Of a DNA stretch of 64,000 nucleotides, positions 1 through 8,172 are shown piece by piece. The stretch lies in NCBI GenBank assembly GCA_045546735.1, contig JAZQDJ010000080.1, positions 28,201 through 92,200 of the forward strand. The letters run 5' to 3'. The position numbers and the translations under genes are program-made. A model generated the notes under the pieces. It did no database searches and was not told where the DNA came from. It saw only the letters and a program-made list of their open reading frames with translations. The stretch's first letter is position 1, and each line of letters starts with the position of its first letter. The DNA comes from SVFI01 sp045546735 (GTDB lineage: Bacteria; Bacillota; Clostridia; Lachnospirales; Lachnospiraceae).

Positions 1-1
1 C

Positions 2-160
2 GGGATGAATGCAAAATACAGCGGGTATATGCATAAAGCCGTGCTTAGTTTTGAGGCGGAAAGTGCGGATGAAAGCTGCATCAGACGCAGAGACGGCGCC
101 GATGCGGCGCAAAAAGGCGGACGAATGGTATATCTGCCTGATTTTACAGTGAGGAAATAA
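2..160 (+). CDS. C-terminal fragment of an upstream protein (partial)
   Basis: An open frame enters from the left edge and ends with TAA at 158-160, one base before the next ATG. About 52 residues are visible, basic and polar, ending in VYLPDFTVRK. No motif is recognisable. The near-zero spacing to the GT2 gene downstream suggests the same operon, so a polysaccharide-biosynthesis role is likely, but that is inference from position only. The 5' part lies outside the window. Confidence 0.6.
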   Translation, partial: GMNAKYSGYMHKAVLSFEAESADESCIRRRDGADAAQKGGRMVYLPDFTVRK

Positions 161-161
161 C

Positions 162-1133
162 ATGGTAAAAACGACGGTCGTGATACCGAACTATAACGGA
201 ATTGCATATTTGGAAGACTGTCTTACATTTTTAAAGCGCTCGAAAGGGACGCAGTTTGAGACGATAGTAGTGGATAACGGCTCGACAGACGGAAGCGCAG
301 CGATGGTAAAAGAGCGTTTTTCTTGGGCGAAGGTGATTGAACTTGCGGAAAACACAGGATTCAGTCATGCGGTAAATGTCGGAATCAAGGAGTCAAGAAC
401 GCCGTATGTATTATTGCTGAACAATGACACGGTAACGGAACATGATTTTGTTGCGAGTCTTGAGCGTGCGATGGATGACAATCCGGAGTATTTTAGTTTT
501 TCGTCAAAAATGCTTTGTATGAAACAGCCGGAAGTGATTGATGACGCAGGGGATTATTACTGTGCGCTCGGCTGGGCTTTTGCAAGAGGAAAAGGGAAGT
601 CCTCGCAGCGGTTTACTGCAAAATGCGATGTGTTTGCCGCGTGTGCGGGAGCTGCTATTTACCGCAGGGAAGTGTTCCGTGAAATCGGATATTTTGATGA
701 ACTTCATTTTGCATATCTGGAAGATATTGATGTGGGGTACCGTGCAAGGCTTCGGGGATATAAAAACGGATATTGCCCGGATGCGGTTGTGTACCATGCG
801 GGAAGCGGTTTCAGCGGCTCGCGTTACAATGAATTTAAGGTAAATCTTTCCTCGAGAAACAGCGTTTATCTGGTGTACAAAAATATGCCTTTTTTGCAGA
901 TGCTTTTTAATCTGCCGTTTTTGCTTGTCGGTTATTTGATTAAGACCTTGTTTTTCATAAAAAAGGGTATGGGGGTTGTTTATGTGCGCGGATTATGGAG
1001 AGGGATAAAACTCTCATGTTCAAAAGAAGCACAGAGGAAGAAATTTCCGTTCCGTAAAGAGCATTTGAAATCTTATATGAAAGTACAGATAGAGCTTTGG
1101 TATAATATGCTCCGCAGAGTGACCGAAGGTTGA
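162..1133 (+). CDS. Glycosyltransferase family 2
   Basis: GT-A fold family 2 glycosyltransferase, 323 residues. Visible signatures are the nucleotide-binding start VVIPNYNG (residues 6-13), VVDNGSTDGS (36-45), the DxD-like LLNNDT around residues 85-90 and an ED pair near residue 188. A hydrophobic segment near residues 247-270 should hold the protein at the inner face of the membrane. It most resembles rhamnosyl- or other deoxyhexosyl-transferases of surface polysaccharide clusters, but donor and acceptor cannot be read from sequence. It sits one base after the preceding stop and shortly before a lipid-phosphate sugar transferase, which fits assembly of an undecaprenyl-linked repeat unit in the cytoplasm. 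Confidence 0.9.
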   Translation: MVKTTVVIPNYNGIAYLEDCLTFLKRSKGTQFETIVVDNGSTDGSAAMVKERFSWAKVIELAENTGFSHAVNVGIKESRTPYVLLLNNDTVTEHDFVASLERAMDDNPEYFSFSSKMLCMKQPEVIDDAGDYYCALGWAFARGKGKSSQRFTAKCDVFAACAGAAIYRREVFREIGYFDELHFAYLEDIDVGYRARLRGYKNGYCPDAVVYHAGSGFSGSRYNEFKVNLSSRNSVYLVYKNMPFLQMLFNLPFLLVGYLIKTLFFIKKGMGVVYVRGLWRGIKLSCSKEAQRKKFPFRKEHLKSYMKVQIELWYNMLRRVTEG

Positions 1134-1158
1134 CCTTTTATCAGAAATAATGTAAAAT
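1131..1158 (+). promoter_or_regulatory. Putative sigma-A promoter overlapping the end of the GT2 gene
   Basis: TTGACC at 1131-1136 and TAAAAT at 1153-1158 with a 16-bp spacer. The -35 box overlaps the stop region of the upstream glycosyltransferase gene. It would give the sugar transferase/LCP genes an internal start, 34 bp ahead of the next ATG. Confidence 0.45.
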
Positions 1159-1191
1159 GTTCGTGTTATATGGGGTAATAGGTGATAAACC

Positions 1192-2607
1192 ATGATAAAA
1201 GATAATCAGAAAATTTTTAATAGATTGCATGTATTGCTTGATGCACTCGTTATTATATTGACATATGCAGCTGCCTGGTTTTTGAAGTTCCGAAGCGGAA
1301 TCGCACCGTTTTATACGGGTGCTGACGTCGGAGCACTGAGCGGGCGGACTTATTTTAGTGCCTTGTACTTGATTGTTCCGGGGTACTTATTTTTGTACTA
1401 TCTTTTCAATATGTACACGGCCAAGCGTGCAAGCAGTATTAAACGCGAAATTTACAATATTATCCGTGCCAATACGGTAGGATTTGTGCTTTTTATCGGC
1501 GTGCTTTTCGTTATCCATTTGGATGACTTTTCGCGTACGATGATTTTCTATTTTTACCTGCTCAATATTTTTGTTGATGCAGCGTTCCGTTTGGCGATTC
1601 ACAAGTGGCTTCGTGTTCTGCGCAAAAAGGGCTACAATGTAAAATATATCCTTCTGGTCGGTTATTCCAGGGCAGCAGAGCTTTACATTGACAGAATTTG
1701 CCAAAATCCGCAGTGGGGATATGTGGTCAGAGGTATTTTGGATGACAAGATTCCGCGCGGAACAGAATACAGAGGGATTAAAGTGATAGGACAGATTGAT
1801 AATCTGTTTTACATCCTTCCTCAGAATAAACTGGATGAAATTGCGGTTACTCTTGCGCTGGAAGATTACGGACGTCTTGAGGATATCGTAAGTCTTTGTG
1901 AGAAATCAGGTGTGCATACAAAGTTTATTCCGGATTACAACAGTGTAATTCCGAGCAAACCATATACAGAGGATTTAAACGGTCTTCCGGTTATCAATAT
2001 CCGTCATGTACCGCTTACCAATACTTTGAATATGATATTAAAGAGAATTGTGGATATTTTCGGCGGAATGTTTGCGATACTGCTCTTTTCGCCGGTGCTT
2101 ATTGTTTCGGCAATTTTAATCAAGGCTACAAGCAAGGGGCCGATTATCTTTAAGCAGGAGCGGGTAGGACTTCATAACAAACCGTTCCAAATGTACAAAT
2201 TCCGTACGATGGAAGTGCAGAAACCGAGCGAGGAGAAAAAAGAGTGGACAACGCGTGATGACCCGCGTGTTACGAAAATCGGTAAGATTCTCAGAAAAAC
2301 GAGTATTGATGAGATGCCACAGTTTTTCAACGTACTGCTCGGCGATATGAGTCTGGTCGGCCCAAGACCGGAGCGGCCGTTCTTTGTAGAGAAATTTAAA
2401 GAAGAAATACCGAGATATATGATTAAGCATCAGGTGCGTCCGGGAATGACCGGATGGGCACAGGTTAACGGCTTTCGTGGAGATACTTCTATCCGCAAGC
2501 GTATCGATTGTGATCTCTATTATATTGAAAATTGGACGATGGGTCTTGATTTTAAGATATTGTTTTTGACGTTTTTCAAAGGCTTTATAAATAAAAACGC
2601 ATATTAA
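1192..2607 (+). CDS. Polyprenyl-phosphate sugar-1-phosphate transferase (exopolysaccharide initiating transferase)
   Basis: A 471-residue membrane protein of the WcaJ/PglC-containing superfamily, which moves a sugar-1-phosphate from a nucleotide sugar to undecaprenyl phosphate and so starts each polysaccharide unit. The N-terminal third (roughly residues 10-130) has several hydrophobic spans, the middle is a CoA-binding-like Rossmann region, and the C-terminal 200 residues form the bacterial sugar transferase domain, with the GP-I-F-KQERVG segment, a conserved YKFRTM and the GPRPERP motif. Length matches long-form enzymes with the PssY/WcaJ layout. It lies between a GT2 and an LCP protein. 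The sugar used (glucose, galactose or other) is not determined by the sequence. Confidence 0.92.
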   Translation: MIKDNQKIFNRLHVLLDALVIILTYAAAWFLKFRSGIAPFYTGADVGALSGRTYFSALYLIVPGYLFLYYLFNMYTAKRASSIKREIYNIIRANTVGFVLFIGVLFVIHLDDFSRTMIFYFYLLNIFVDAAFRLAIHKWLRVLRKKGYNVKYILLVGYSRAAELYIDRICQNPQWGYVVRGILDDKIPRGTEYRGIKVIGQIDNLFYILPQNKLDEIAVTLALEDYGRLEDIVSLCEKSGVHTKFIPDYNSVIPSKPYTEDLNGLPVINIRHVPLTNTLNMILKRIVDIFGGMFAILLFSPVLIVSAILIKATSKGPIIFKQERVGLHNKPFQMYKFRTMEVQKPSEEKKEWTTRDDPRVTKIGKILRKTSIDEMPQFFNVLLGDMSLVGPRPERPFFVEKFKEEIPRYMIKHQVRPGMTGWAQVNGFRGDTSIRKRIDCDLYYIENWTMGLDFKILFLTFFKGFINKNAY

Positions 2608-2619
2608 AGGAGAAGCGGA

Positions 2620-3747
2620 ATGGGAAATACAACAAAGAAAAAAAACAAAAAGAATCTGACAAAGGCAGAACGCGAAAAACGTAATCGAAATCGTATTGTA
2701 CTCATTACGGTAGAGGTGTTTGTGCTGTTTCTTATGCTGATGGCTCTGTATGTGGTTTCACTTTACGGAAAGATCGAGAAGACAGATATTGCAGATGAAG
2801 ATATTGTGATTAACGAAGGAATTTCTAAGCAAGAGACAGTAAATAAGGATGAGATTACAACAAATGAGATTTCGGGCGGTCACATGGATGGATATCGCAA
2901 TGTTGCATTGTTCGGTGTGGATTCCCGTGATAATTCCCTCGGAAAAGGAACGAGAAGTGATACAATTATTGTTGCTTCTATCAATGAGACAACAAAAGAA
3001 GTAAAACTTGTATCCGTGTATCGTGATACATATTTAAATCTTGGAAATGACTCTTACGGAAAAGCGAATGCTGCATATGCGCAGGGTGGTCCGCTTCAGG
3101 CGATTAATATGTTAAACATGAACCTCGATTTAAATATCACAGATTATGTGACAGTAGGTTGGGCCGGAGTGGCTGATACGATTGATGCACTCGGCGGAGT
3201 TGAAATTGATGTTGATGAAGCGGAGATTAGTCACCTGAACAACTATCAGGTAGAGACTTCCAAATCACTTGGACATAGTTCGTTTGAGAGAGTAACAAAG
3301 ACGGGTATGCAGACACTCAACGGTATTCAGGCAGTTTCTTATTGCCGTATCCGTTATACTGCGGGAGATGACTTTAAGCGTGCAGAAAGACAGCAGGAAG
3401 TGATTCAGGCTATTTTGGACAAGGCAAAGAGCGGAAATATTTCTGCATTAAATAAAGCGGCAAATACAATTTTTGAAGAAATTTCCACTTCCCTTACACT
3501 TGCAGAGTGTATGGAGCTTTTGGGTGATGTGGCAAATTATTCTATCGGAGCAACAGGCGGCTTTCCGAATGAGCAGTATCGTACCACAGGAAATGTAGGG
3601 CCTGCAAGCTGTGTTATCAGCACAAATATTTCGGAAGACGTTGTGGAACTTCACAAATTCTTGTTTGGTAGTACGGAAGGATATTCTCCTTCTTCACAGG
3701 TTGATGCGATTTCAGCGCAGGTACAAAACAGAACAGGAAGATATTAA
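2620..3747 (+). CDS. LytR-CpsA-Psr (LCP) family cell-wall glycopolymer transferase
   Basis: A 375-residue LCP protein with a very basic cytoplasmic N-terminus (residues 1-25), one transmembrane anchor (about 26-49) and an extracellular LCP domain (about 90-290). The conserved GVDSRD, RSDTI and SVYRDTY segments supply the Arg/Asp residues that bind the polyprenyl pyrophosphate head group. LCP enzymes attach undecaprenyl-linked teichoic acid or capsule to peptidoglycan. A clear AAAGGAG ribosome site lies 12 bp after the upstream transferase stop, so the two are co-transcribed. The gene is followed by a terminator. The role in attaching the polymer made by this cluster is inferred from position. 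Confidence 0.93.
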   Translation: MGNTTKKKNKKNLTKAEREKRNRNRIVLITVEVFVLFLMLMALYVVSLYGKIEKTDIADEDIVINEGISKQETVNKDEITTNEISGGHMDGYRNVALFGVDSRDNSLGKGTRSDTIIVASINETTKEVKLVSVYRDTYLNLGNDSYGKANAAYAQGGPLQAINMLNMNLDLNITDYVTVGWAGVADTIDALGGVEIDVDEAEISHLNNYQVETSKSLGHSSFERVTKTGMQTLNGIQAVSYCRIRYTAGDDFKRAERQQEVIQAILDKAKSGNISALNKAANTIFEEISTSLTLAECMELLGDVANYSIGATGGFPNEQYRTTGNVGPASCVISTNISEDVVELHKFLFGSTEGYSPSSQVDAISAQVQNRTGRY

Positions 3748-3761
3748 CAAAAATAAAAAAC

Positions 3762-3802
3762 AAAGGCCCTTCTTGTATTTTCATATGAGCAGGGCCTTTT
3801 TT
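3762..3802 (+). terminator. Rho-independent terminator after the LCP gene
   Basis: Inverted arms AAAGGCCCT (3762-3770) and AGGGCCTTT (3791-3799) followed by a T run. The next gene begins only 18 bp later with no obvious promoter between, so the downstream GT2 may depend on read-through. Confidence 0.8.
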
Positions 3803-3819
3803 GAAAAAGGAAGTAGAAG

Positions 3820-4755
3820 ATGACAGTTGACGTAATTATCCCGACTTATAAGCCGGATCAGGAATATTTTAAGCTGATGGAGCGTTTGCAAAAACAGACA
3901 GTTCCGGTCCGGAAAATTATTGTGATAAATACAGAAGAAAAATATTTTAATCAGCTTGTTTTCGGAAAAAAATATGAGAAAGAGTATCATAATATTGTTG
4001 TAAAGCATATTTCGGCGCATGAGTTTGATCACGGAAGAACGAGAAGACAGGGAGTAAAACTTTCAGATGCAGATGTATTTGTCATGATGACCCAGGATGC
4101 GATTCCGGCGGACGACAAATTGATTGAAAAGCTTCTTTGTCCGCTTGGGAAGAAGGAAGTGGCAGTCAGTTATGCAAGACAACTTGCCAAAGAAAATGCG
4201 GGTGAGATTGAGAAATATACGAGACAGTTTAACTATCCGGAAGAATCGCACCTGAAAGGTCAAGAGGATATTGCGACTATGGGAATTAAGACCTTCTTTT
4301 GCTCGGATGTGTGCGCGGCATATAAGCGTGATATTTATGATGAGCTCGGCGGTTTTGTGAAACGGGCCATTTTTAATGAGGATATGGTTTATGCGGCAAC
4401 AGCGGTAAAGGCAGGATATAAAGTGGCTTATGCGGCAGATGCGAACGTATATCATTCACATAATTATACCGGAAAACAGCAGTTTCACAGGAATTTTGAC
4501 TTGGGAGTATCCCAGGCGCAGCACCCGGAAGTGTTCGAGGGGATTTCCTCTGAGTCAGAAGGTGTTTCTATGGTAAAAAAGACGATAAAATATTTGTGGG
4601 AGAATGGGCATAAATCAGAGATTTTCCGTTTAATCTATACAAGTGGATGCAAATTTATCGGGTACCGCCTCGGCAAAATATATCGTAAATTGCCGAAAAA
4701 GGTAGTTCTTGCATGCACGTCAAACCGAAATTATTGGAAGCGCCAGACATATTAA
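3820..4755 (+). CDS. Glycosyltransferase family 2 (rhamnosyltransferase-like)
   Basis: A 311-residue GT2 protein beginning VDVIIPTYKPD, a typical GT-A nucleotide-sugar binding start. The central segment has the HGRTRRQG and MMTQDAIP stretches characteristic of the branch that includes rhamnosyltransferases of O-antigen and cell-wall rhamnan clusters, followed by a FNEDMVYA acidic motif near residue 188. It has a good GGAAG ribosome site. No transmembrane span is evident, so it is probably a peripheral cytoplasmic enzyme. It closes the polysaccharide cluster before glmS. The donor sugar is not determinable here. Confidence 0.88.
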   Translation: MTVDVIIPTYKPDQEYFKLMERLQKQTVPVRKIIVINTEEKYFNQLVFGKKYEKEYHNIVVKHISAHEFDHGRTRRQGVKLSDADVFVMMTQDAIPADDKLIEKLLCPLGKKEVAVSYARQLAKENAGEIEKYTRQFNYPEESHLKGQEDIATMGIKTFFCSDVCAAYKRDIYDELGGFVKRAIFNEDMVYAATAVKAGYKVAYAADANVYHSHNYTGKQQFHRNFDLGVSQAQHPEVFEGISSESEGVSMVKKTIKYLWENGHKSEIFRLIYTSGCKFIGYRLGKIYRKLPKKVVLACTSNRNYWKRQTY

Positions 4756-4788
4756 GGGTATAAATATAAGCGCTGAGAGGAGAATAAT

Positions 4789-6615
4789 ATGTGCGGAATT
4801 GTAGGTTATATCGGAACGAAAGAAGCAGCACCGATTATTTTAGACGGATTGTCAAAGCTAGAGTACAGAGGATATGATTCGGCAGGAATGGCAGTTTATG
4901 ACGGTGAGCAGATTAAGATTTCAAAGTCGGTGGGACGCTTGAAGGTTCTTGAGGAATTGACACACGGCGGTGAGACGATGAAGGGAAGTGTCGGTATCGG
5001 TCACACAAGATGGGCGACACACGGCGTTCCGAGTACGGCAAATGCGCATCCGCACTTTAACAAGTCAGAAACGATATGTGTGGTGCATAACGGTATTATT
5101 GAAAATTATATTGCACTTCGCAAAAAATTGGTGGGCAAAGGATATGAATTTGTTTCGGATACAGATACGGAAGTTGTTGCCCATTTGCTTGATTATTATT
5201 ATAAAGGAAACCCGCTTGAGGCAATCACGAAGGTGCTTCACCGTGTGGAGGGTTCTTATGCGCTCGGTGTAGTGTTTGCGCAGCATCCGGACCAGCTTTT
5301 TGCAGTCCGCAAGGACAGTCCGCTGATTGTCGGACAGAATGAAGACGGCTGTTATATTGCTTCGGACGTTCCGGCGGTTTTAAAATACACACGAAAAGTT
5401 TATTATGTTGATAACCAGGAAATCGTGCGTCTGCGCGGCGATCATATGCATTTTTACACTGTGGACGAGGAGGAACTGGAAAAAGAGGCTGTCTATATTG
5501 ATTGGGATGCAAATGCGGCGGAAAAAGCCGGTTATGAGCATTTTATGTTAAAAGAAATGTACGAACAGCCAAAGACAGTGATTGATACATTAAGTCCCCG
5601 TATTCAGGCGGGAGATATTGTGATTGAAGAATTAAATATGAGCGATGAGGAGCTTTTGAAAATCAGAAAGCTTCATATTGTAGCGTGTGGTTCGGCATAT
5701 CATGCAGGAATGACAGGAAAATATGTATTGGAAGGTCTGGCAAGAATTCCGGTGGAAGTTGATTTGGCTTCTGAGTTCCGATACCGCAATCCGATTCTGG
5801 AGGAAGGTGCTATGGTGATTGTCATCAGCCAGTCCGGCGAGACAGCAGATACACTGGCAGCGCTTCGCGAGGCAAAAAGCAGGGGATTTAAAGTGCTCGG
5901 TATCGTAAATGTAGTGGGAAGTTCCATTGCGCGTGAGGCAGACAGTGTCATGTACACGTGGGCGGGGCCTGAGATTGCGGTTGCGACAACAAAAGCATAC
6001 AGCGCGCAGCTTATCGCCCTTTATTTGCTCGCAATGAAGTTTGCAAAGGTCAGAGGAAACGTAAGCAAAGAGCAGTTTTCCGAGATGCTTGAGTATCTTA
6101 AAATGCTCCCGGACCAGATTGAACTTTTGCTCGGAAATAAAAAGCGTATCCAGCGTTTTGCAAACCGTTATGTCGGAGCAAAGGATATTTTCTTTGTCGG
6201 CAGAGGAATTGATTATGCGATTTCGCTGGAAGGTTCTTTAAAACTGAAAGAAATTTCTTACATTCATTCTGAGGCCTATGCAGCAGGAGAATTAAAACAC
6301 GGTACGATTTCCCTTATTGAGGAAGGGACACTTGTGGCGGCTGTGGCGACGCAGCAACATTTATATGCAAAAACAGTCAGCAACATGGTGGAAGTAAAGG
6401 CCAGAGGCGCGTTTGTGCTTGCAGTGACCAACGAAGGAAATCATGACATCGAAAAAGTGGCGGATTACGTGATTTATATACCGAAAACCCATCCGATGCT
6501 TGCCAATTCTTTAGCGATTATACCTCTTCAATTGTTTGGCTATTATGTGGCGGTCGGAAAAGGATGCGACGTGGATAAACCGAGAAATCTTGCAAAATCC
6601 GTCACAGTAGAATAA
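4789..6615 (+). CDS. glmS: Glutamine--fructose-6-phosphate aminotransferase (isomerizing)
   Basis: Makes glucosamine-6-phosphate from fructose-6-phosphate and glutamine, the first step to UDP-GlcNAc and peptidoglycan. At 608 residues it has the standard length. The N-terminal Ntn glutaminase begins MCGIVGYIG with nucleophile Cys2 and the GHTRWATHG signature near residues 71-79; two SIS sugar-isomerase domains follow (SQSGETADT, then the C-terminal half ending in the family-typical PRNLAKSVTVE). The ribosome site GAGAGGAG precedes the ATG. The gap to the preceding gene is only 33 nt, too short for a glmS ribozyme. Its place beside surface-polysaccharide genes fits precursor supply. Confidence 0.97.
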   Translation: MCGIVGYIGTKEAAPIILDGLSKLEYRGYDSAGMAVYDGEQIKISKSVGRLKVLEELTHGGETMKGSVGIGHTRWATHGVPSTANAHPHFNKSETICVVHNGIIENYIALRKKLVGKGYEFVSDTDTEVVAHLLDYYYKGNPLEAITKVLHRVEGSYALGVVFAQHPDQLFAVRKDSPLIVGQNEDGCYIASDVPAVLKYTRKVYYVDNQEIVRLRGDHMHFYTVDEEELEKEAVYIDWDANAAEKAGYEHFMLKEMYEQPKTVIDTLSPRIQAGDIVIEELNMSDEELLKIRKLHIVACGSAYHAGMTGKYVLEGLARIPVEVDLASEFRYRNPILEEGAMVIVISQSGETADTLAALREAKSRGFKVLGIVNVVGSSIAREADSVMYTWAGPEIAVATTKAYSAQLIALYLLAMKFAKVRGNVSKEQFSEMLEYLKMLPDQIELLLGNKKRIQRFANRYVGAKDIFFVGRGIDYAISLEGSLKLKEISYIHSEAYAAGELKHGTISLIEEGTLVAAVATQQHLYAKTVSNMVEVKARGAFVLAVTNEGNHDIEKVADYVIYIPKTHPMLANSLAIIPLQLFGYYVAVGKGCDVDKPRNLAKSVTVE

Positions 6616-6643
6616 GATACACAAAAAGGACACAATTTGCTTA

Positions 6644-6649
6644 TATAAT
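6644..6649 (+). promoter_or_regulatory. Putative -10 box ahead of the repeat leader of the htrA-like gene
   Basis: A perfect TATAAT at 6644-6649. No convincing -35 box is seen at 16-18 bp upstream. If used, the transcript would start near 6656 and carry both palindromic repeats as its 5' leader. Confidence 0.3.
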
Positions 6650-6661
6650 GAACTATTCAGA

Positions 6662-6731
6662 GCCATGCGAATTTACGAGAGCACAGCCGTGCGCTTGCGC
6701 AGGTGGGTGTGCGAGCGGAAATTCATATGGC
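6662..6731 (+). repeat. Palindromic intergenic repeat, copy 1 (70 nt)
   Basis: The outer arms GCCATGCGAATTT and AAATTCATATGGC pair at 12 of 13 positions. Inside, GCACA pairs with TGTGC and TGCGC-TT-GCGCA forms an apical hairpin, so the whole element folds as one long imperfect stem. It is flanked by a perfect 9-bp inverted repeat, ACTATTCAG (6652-6660) and CTGAATAGT (6791-6799), with a GGCGC-AAA-GCGCC hairpin at 6758-6770 between element and right flank. A second copy follows 150 bp downstream. Confidence 0.8.
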
Positions 6732-6811
6732 GAGAAGCCAACATGAGCAAAAGAAAAGGCGCAAAGCGCCGATTTTGCGAATGATTGGCGCTGAATAGTA
6801 TATTCAGAAGA

Positions 6812-6881
6812 GCCATGCGAATTTACGAGAGCACAGCCGTGCGCTTGCGCAGACGGAAGAGCGAGCGGAAATTCATATGGC
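6812..6881 (+). repeat. Palindromic intergenic repeat, copy 2 (70 nt)
   Basis: Same length as copy 1 and identical over the first 40 nt and the last 19 nt; the differences cluster in the right inner arm, where GGTGGGTGTGC is replaced by ACGGAAGAGC-type sequence, so the internal stem is weaker here. It ends three bases before the GAGAGG ribosome site of the following protease gene, so folding of this copy could influence translation of that gene. Confidence 0.8.
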
Positions 6882-6896
6882 GCGAGAGGTGTATAA

Positions 6897-8168
6897 ATGA
6901 ATAAAAAGGTAAATAAAGTGCTCGGTACGATATTTTCCGGTATATTGTTCGGCAGTTTTGCGGGATTGATGATTGTGGTAATCTTATATCTATTTCCGCA
7001 AAAGACGGCAGAACCGGAACAGTTATCCGAGGAGTCTGTGGCAATAGAGCAGACAGAAAAGGTGGAAAGTAAAGAGCAGGAGAGAGAAAGCGAGAATATT
7101 GATACTTATGTGACGAGCGGAGAAATTGATGCGACGGAAACTGCAGATAGTGAAACTGACAGTTCGCAGATGGCAGTTGTCACAGATGTAACAAAAGTGG
7201 TAGACAGTGTGATGCCTTCGGTTGTATCTATTTTCGGAACATATATGGTGACAGAAGACTTTTGGGGATATCGTTTCAGTCAGGAAGATGAAGGGAGCGG
7301 TTCCGGTATTATTGTCGGTGAGAACGAAGAGGAATTGCTCGTTGTGACGAACAATCATGTGGTGGCGGATTCGACGTCGCTTTCCGTTCAGTTTGTGGAT
7401 GAAGAAACATGCAATGCCCAGGTAAAAGGTACAGATCCGGATACGGATTTGGCTGTGATTGCAGTCAGTCTGGATGATTTGTCCGAAAGTACAAAGTCAT
7501 CCATCCGCATTGCTACGCTCGGGGACTCCGATACGTTAAAAGTCGGTGAACCGGCGATTGCCATCGGAAATGCACTCGGCTACGGACAGAGCGTGACAAC
7601 AGGTGTTGTAAGCGCCGTAAACCGTGAAGATACAATGAATGAATACGGTGAGTCGCTATTTTTAATTCAGACGGATGCGGCGATTAATCCGGGGAATTCC
7701 GGAGGCGCACTTTTAAATGTTTACGGAGAAGTCATCGGAATTAATTCAAGTAAAATTGCAGGAAGCATGGTGGAAGGTATGGGTTATGCAATCCCGATTT
7801 CCACGGCAAAACCGATTATTGAAGATTTGATGAGTAAGAAGACAAGAGTACCTGTCGGTGAAGGAGAGAAAGGGTATCTCGGTATTTCCGGTATCAATGT
7901 AACCGATGAGGTACATGATCTGTACGGTCTTCCGTACGGAGTATATATAGCGCAGGTATACGACGGAACACCTGCTTATAAGGCCGGTCTTAAGAAAGGC
8001 GATATCATTACTTATTTTGACGGAGAAGAAGTGGAGACTATGGAAGAATTGTCAATGCTTTTGGACTGTACGTCAGTAGGCAGCAATGTGACAATCGGTG
8101 TAATGATAACAACGCAAAGCGGTTATGAGGAACGAATGATAGAAGTAGTATTAGGAGGTAGAAATTAG
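6897..8168 (+). CDS. HtrA/DegP-like trypsin-type serine protease with PDZ domain (S1C family)
   Basis: A 423-residue membrane-anchored envelope protease. Residues 8-33 form one transmembrane span, 36-95 an acidic low-complexity linker, about 100-310 a trypsin-like domain, and about 325-420 one PDZ domain. The catalytic triad is complete: His154 in TNNHVV, Asp184 in DPDTDLAV and Ser268 in NPGNSGGA. Members of this family degrade or refold misfolded exported proteins on the outer face of the membrane. The ribosome site GAGAGG directly follows a palindromic repeat. The stop is 4 nt before the clpX-like ATG, so the two quality-control genes are probably co-transcribed. Confidence 0.95.
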   Translation: MNKKVNKVLGTIFSGILFGSFAGLMIVVILYLFPQKTAEPEQLSEESVAIEQTEKVESKEQERESENIDTYVTSGEIDATETADSETDSSQMAVVTDVTKVVDSVMPSVVSIFGTYMVTEDFWGYRFSQEDEGSGSGIIVGENEEELLVVTNNHVVADSTSLSVQFVDEETCNAQVKGTDPDTDLAVIAVSLDDLSESTKSSIRIATLGDSDTLKVGEPAIAIGNALGYGQSVTTGVVSAVNREDTMNEYGESLFLIQTDAAINPGNSGGALLNVYGEVIGINSSKIAGSMVEGMGYAIPISTAKPIIEDLMSKKTRVPVGEGEKGYLGISGINVTDEVHDLYGLPYGVYIAQVYDGTPAYKAGLKKGDIITYFDGEEVETMEELSMLLDCTSVGSNVTIGVMITTQSGYEERMIEVVLGGRN

Positions 8169-8172
8169 GGTT

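Noticed and set aside
4756..4788. glmS ribozyme
   Set aside because: Only 33 nt lie between the genes, too few for the ribozyme, and no core sequence was seen.
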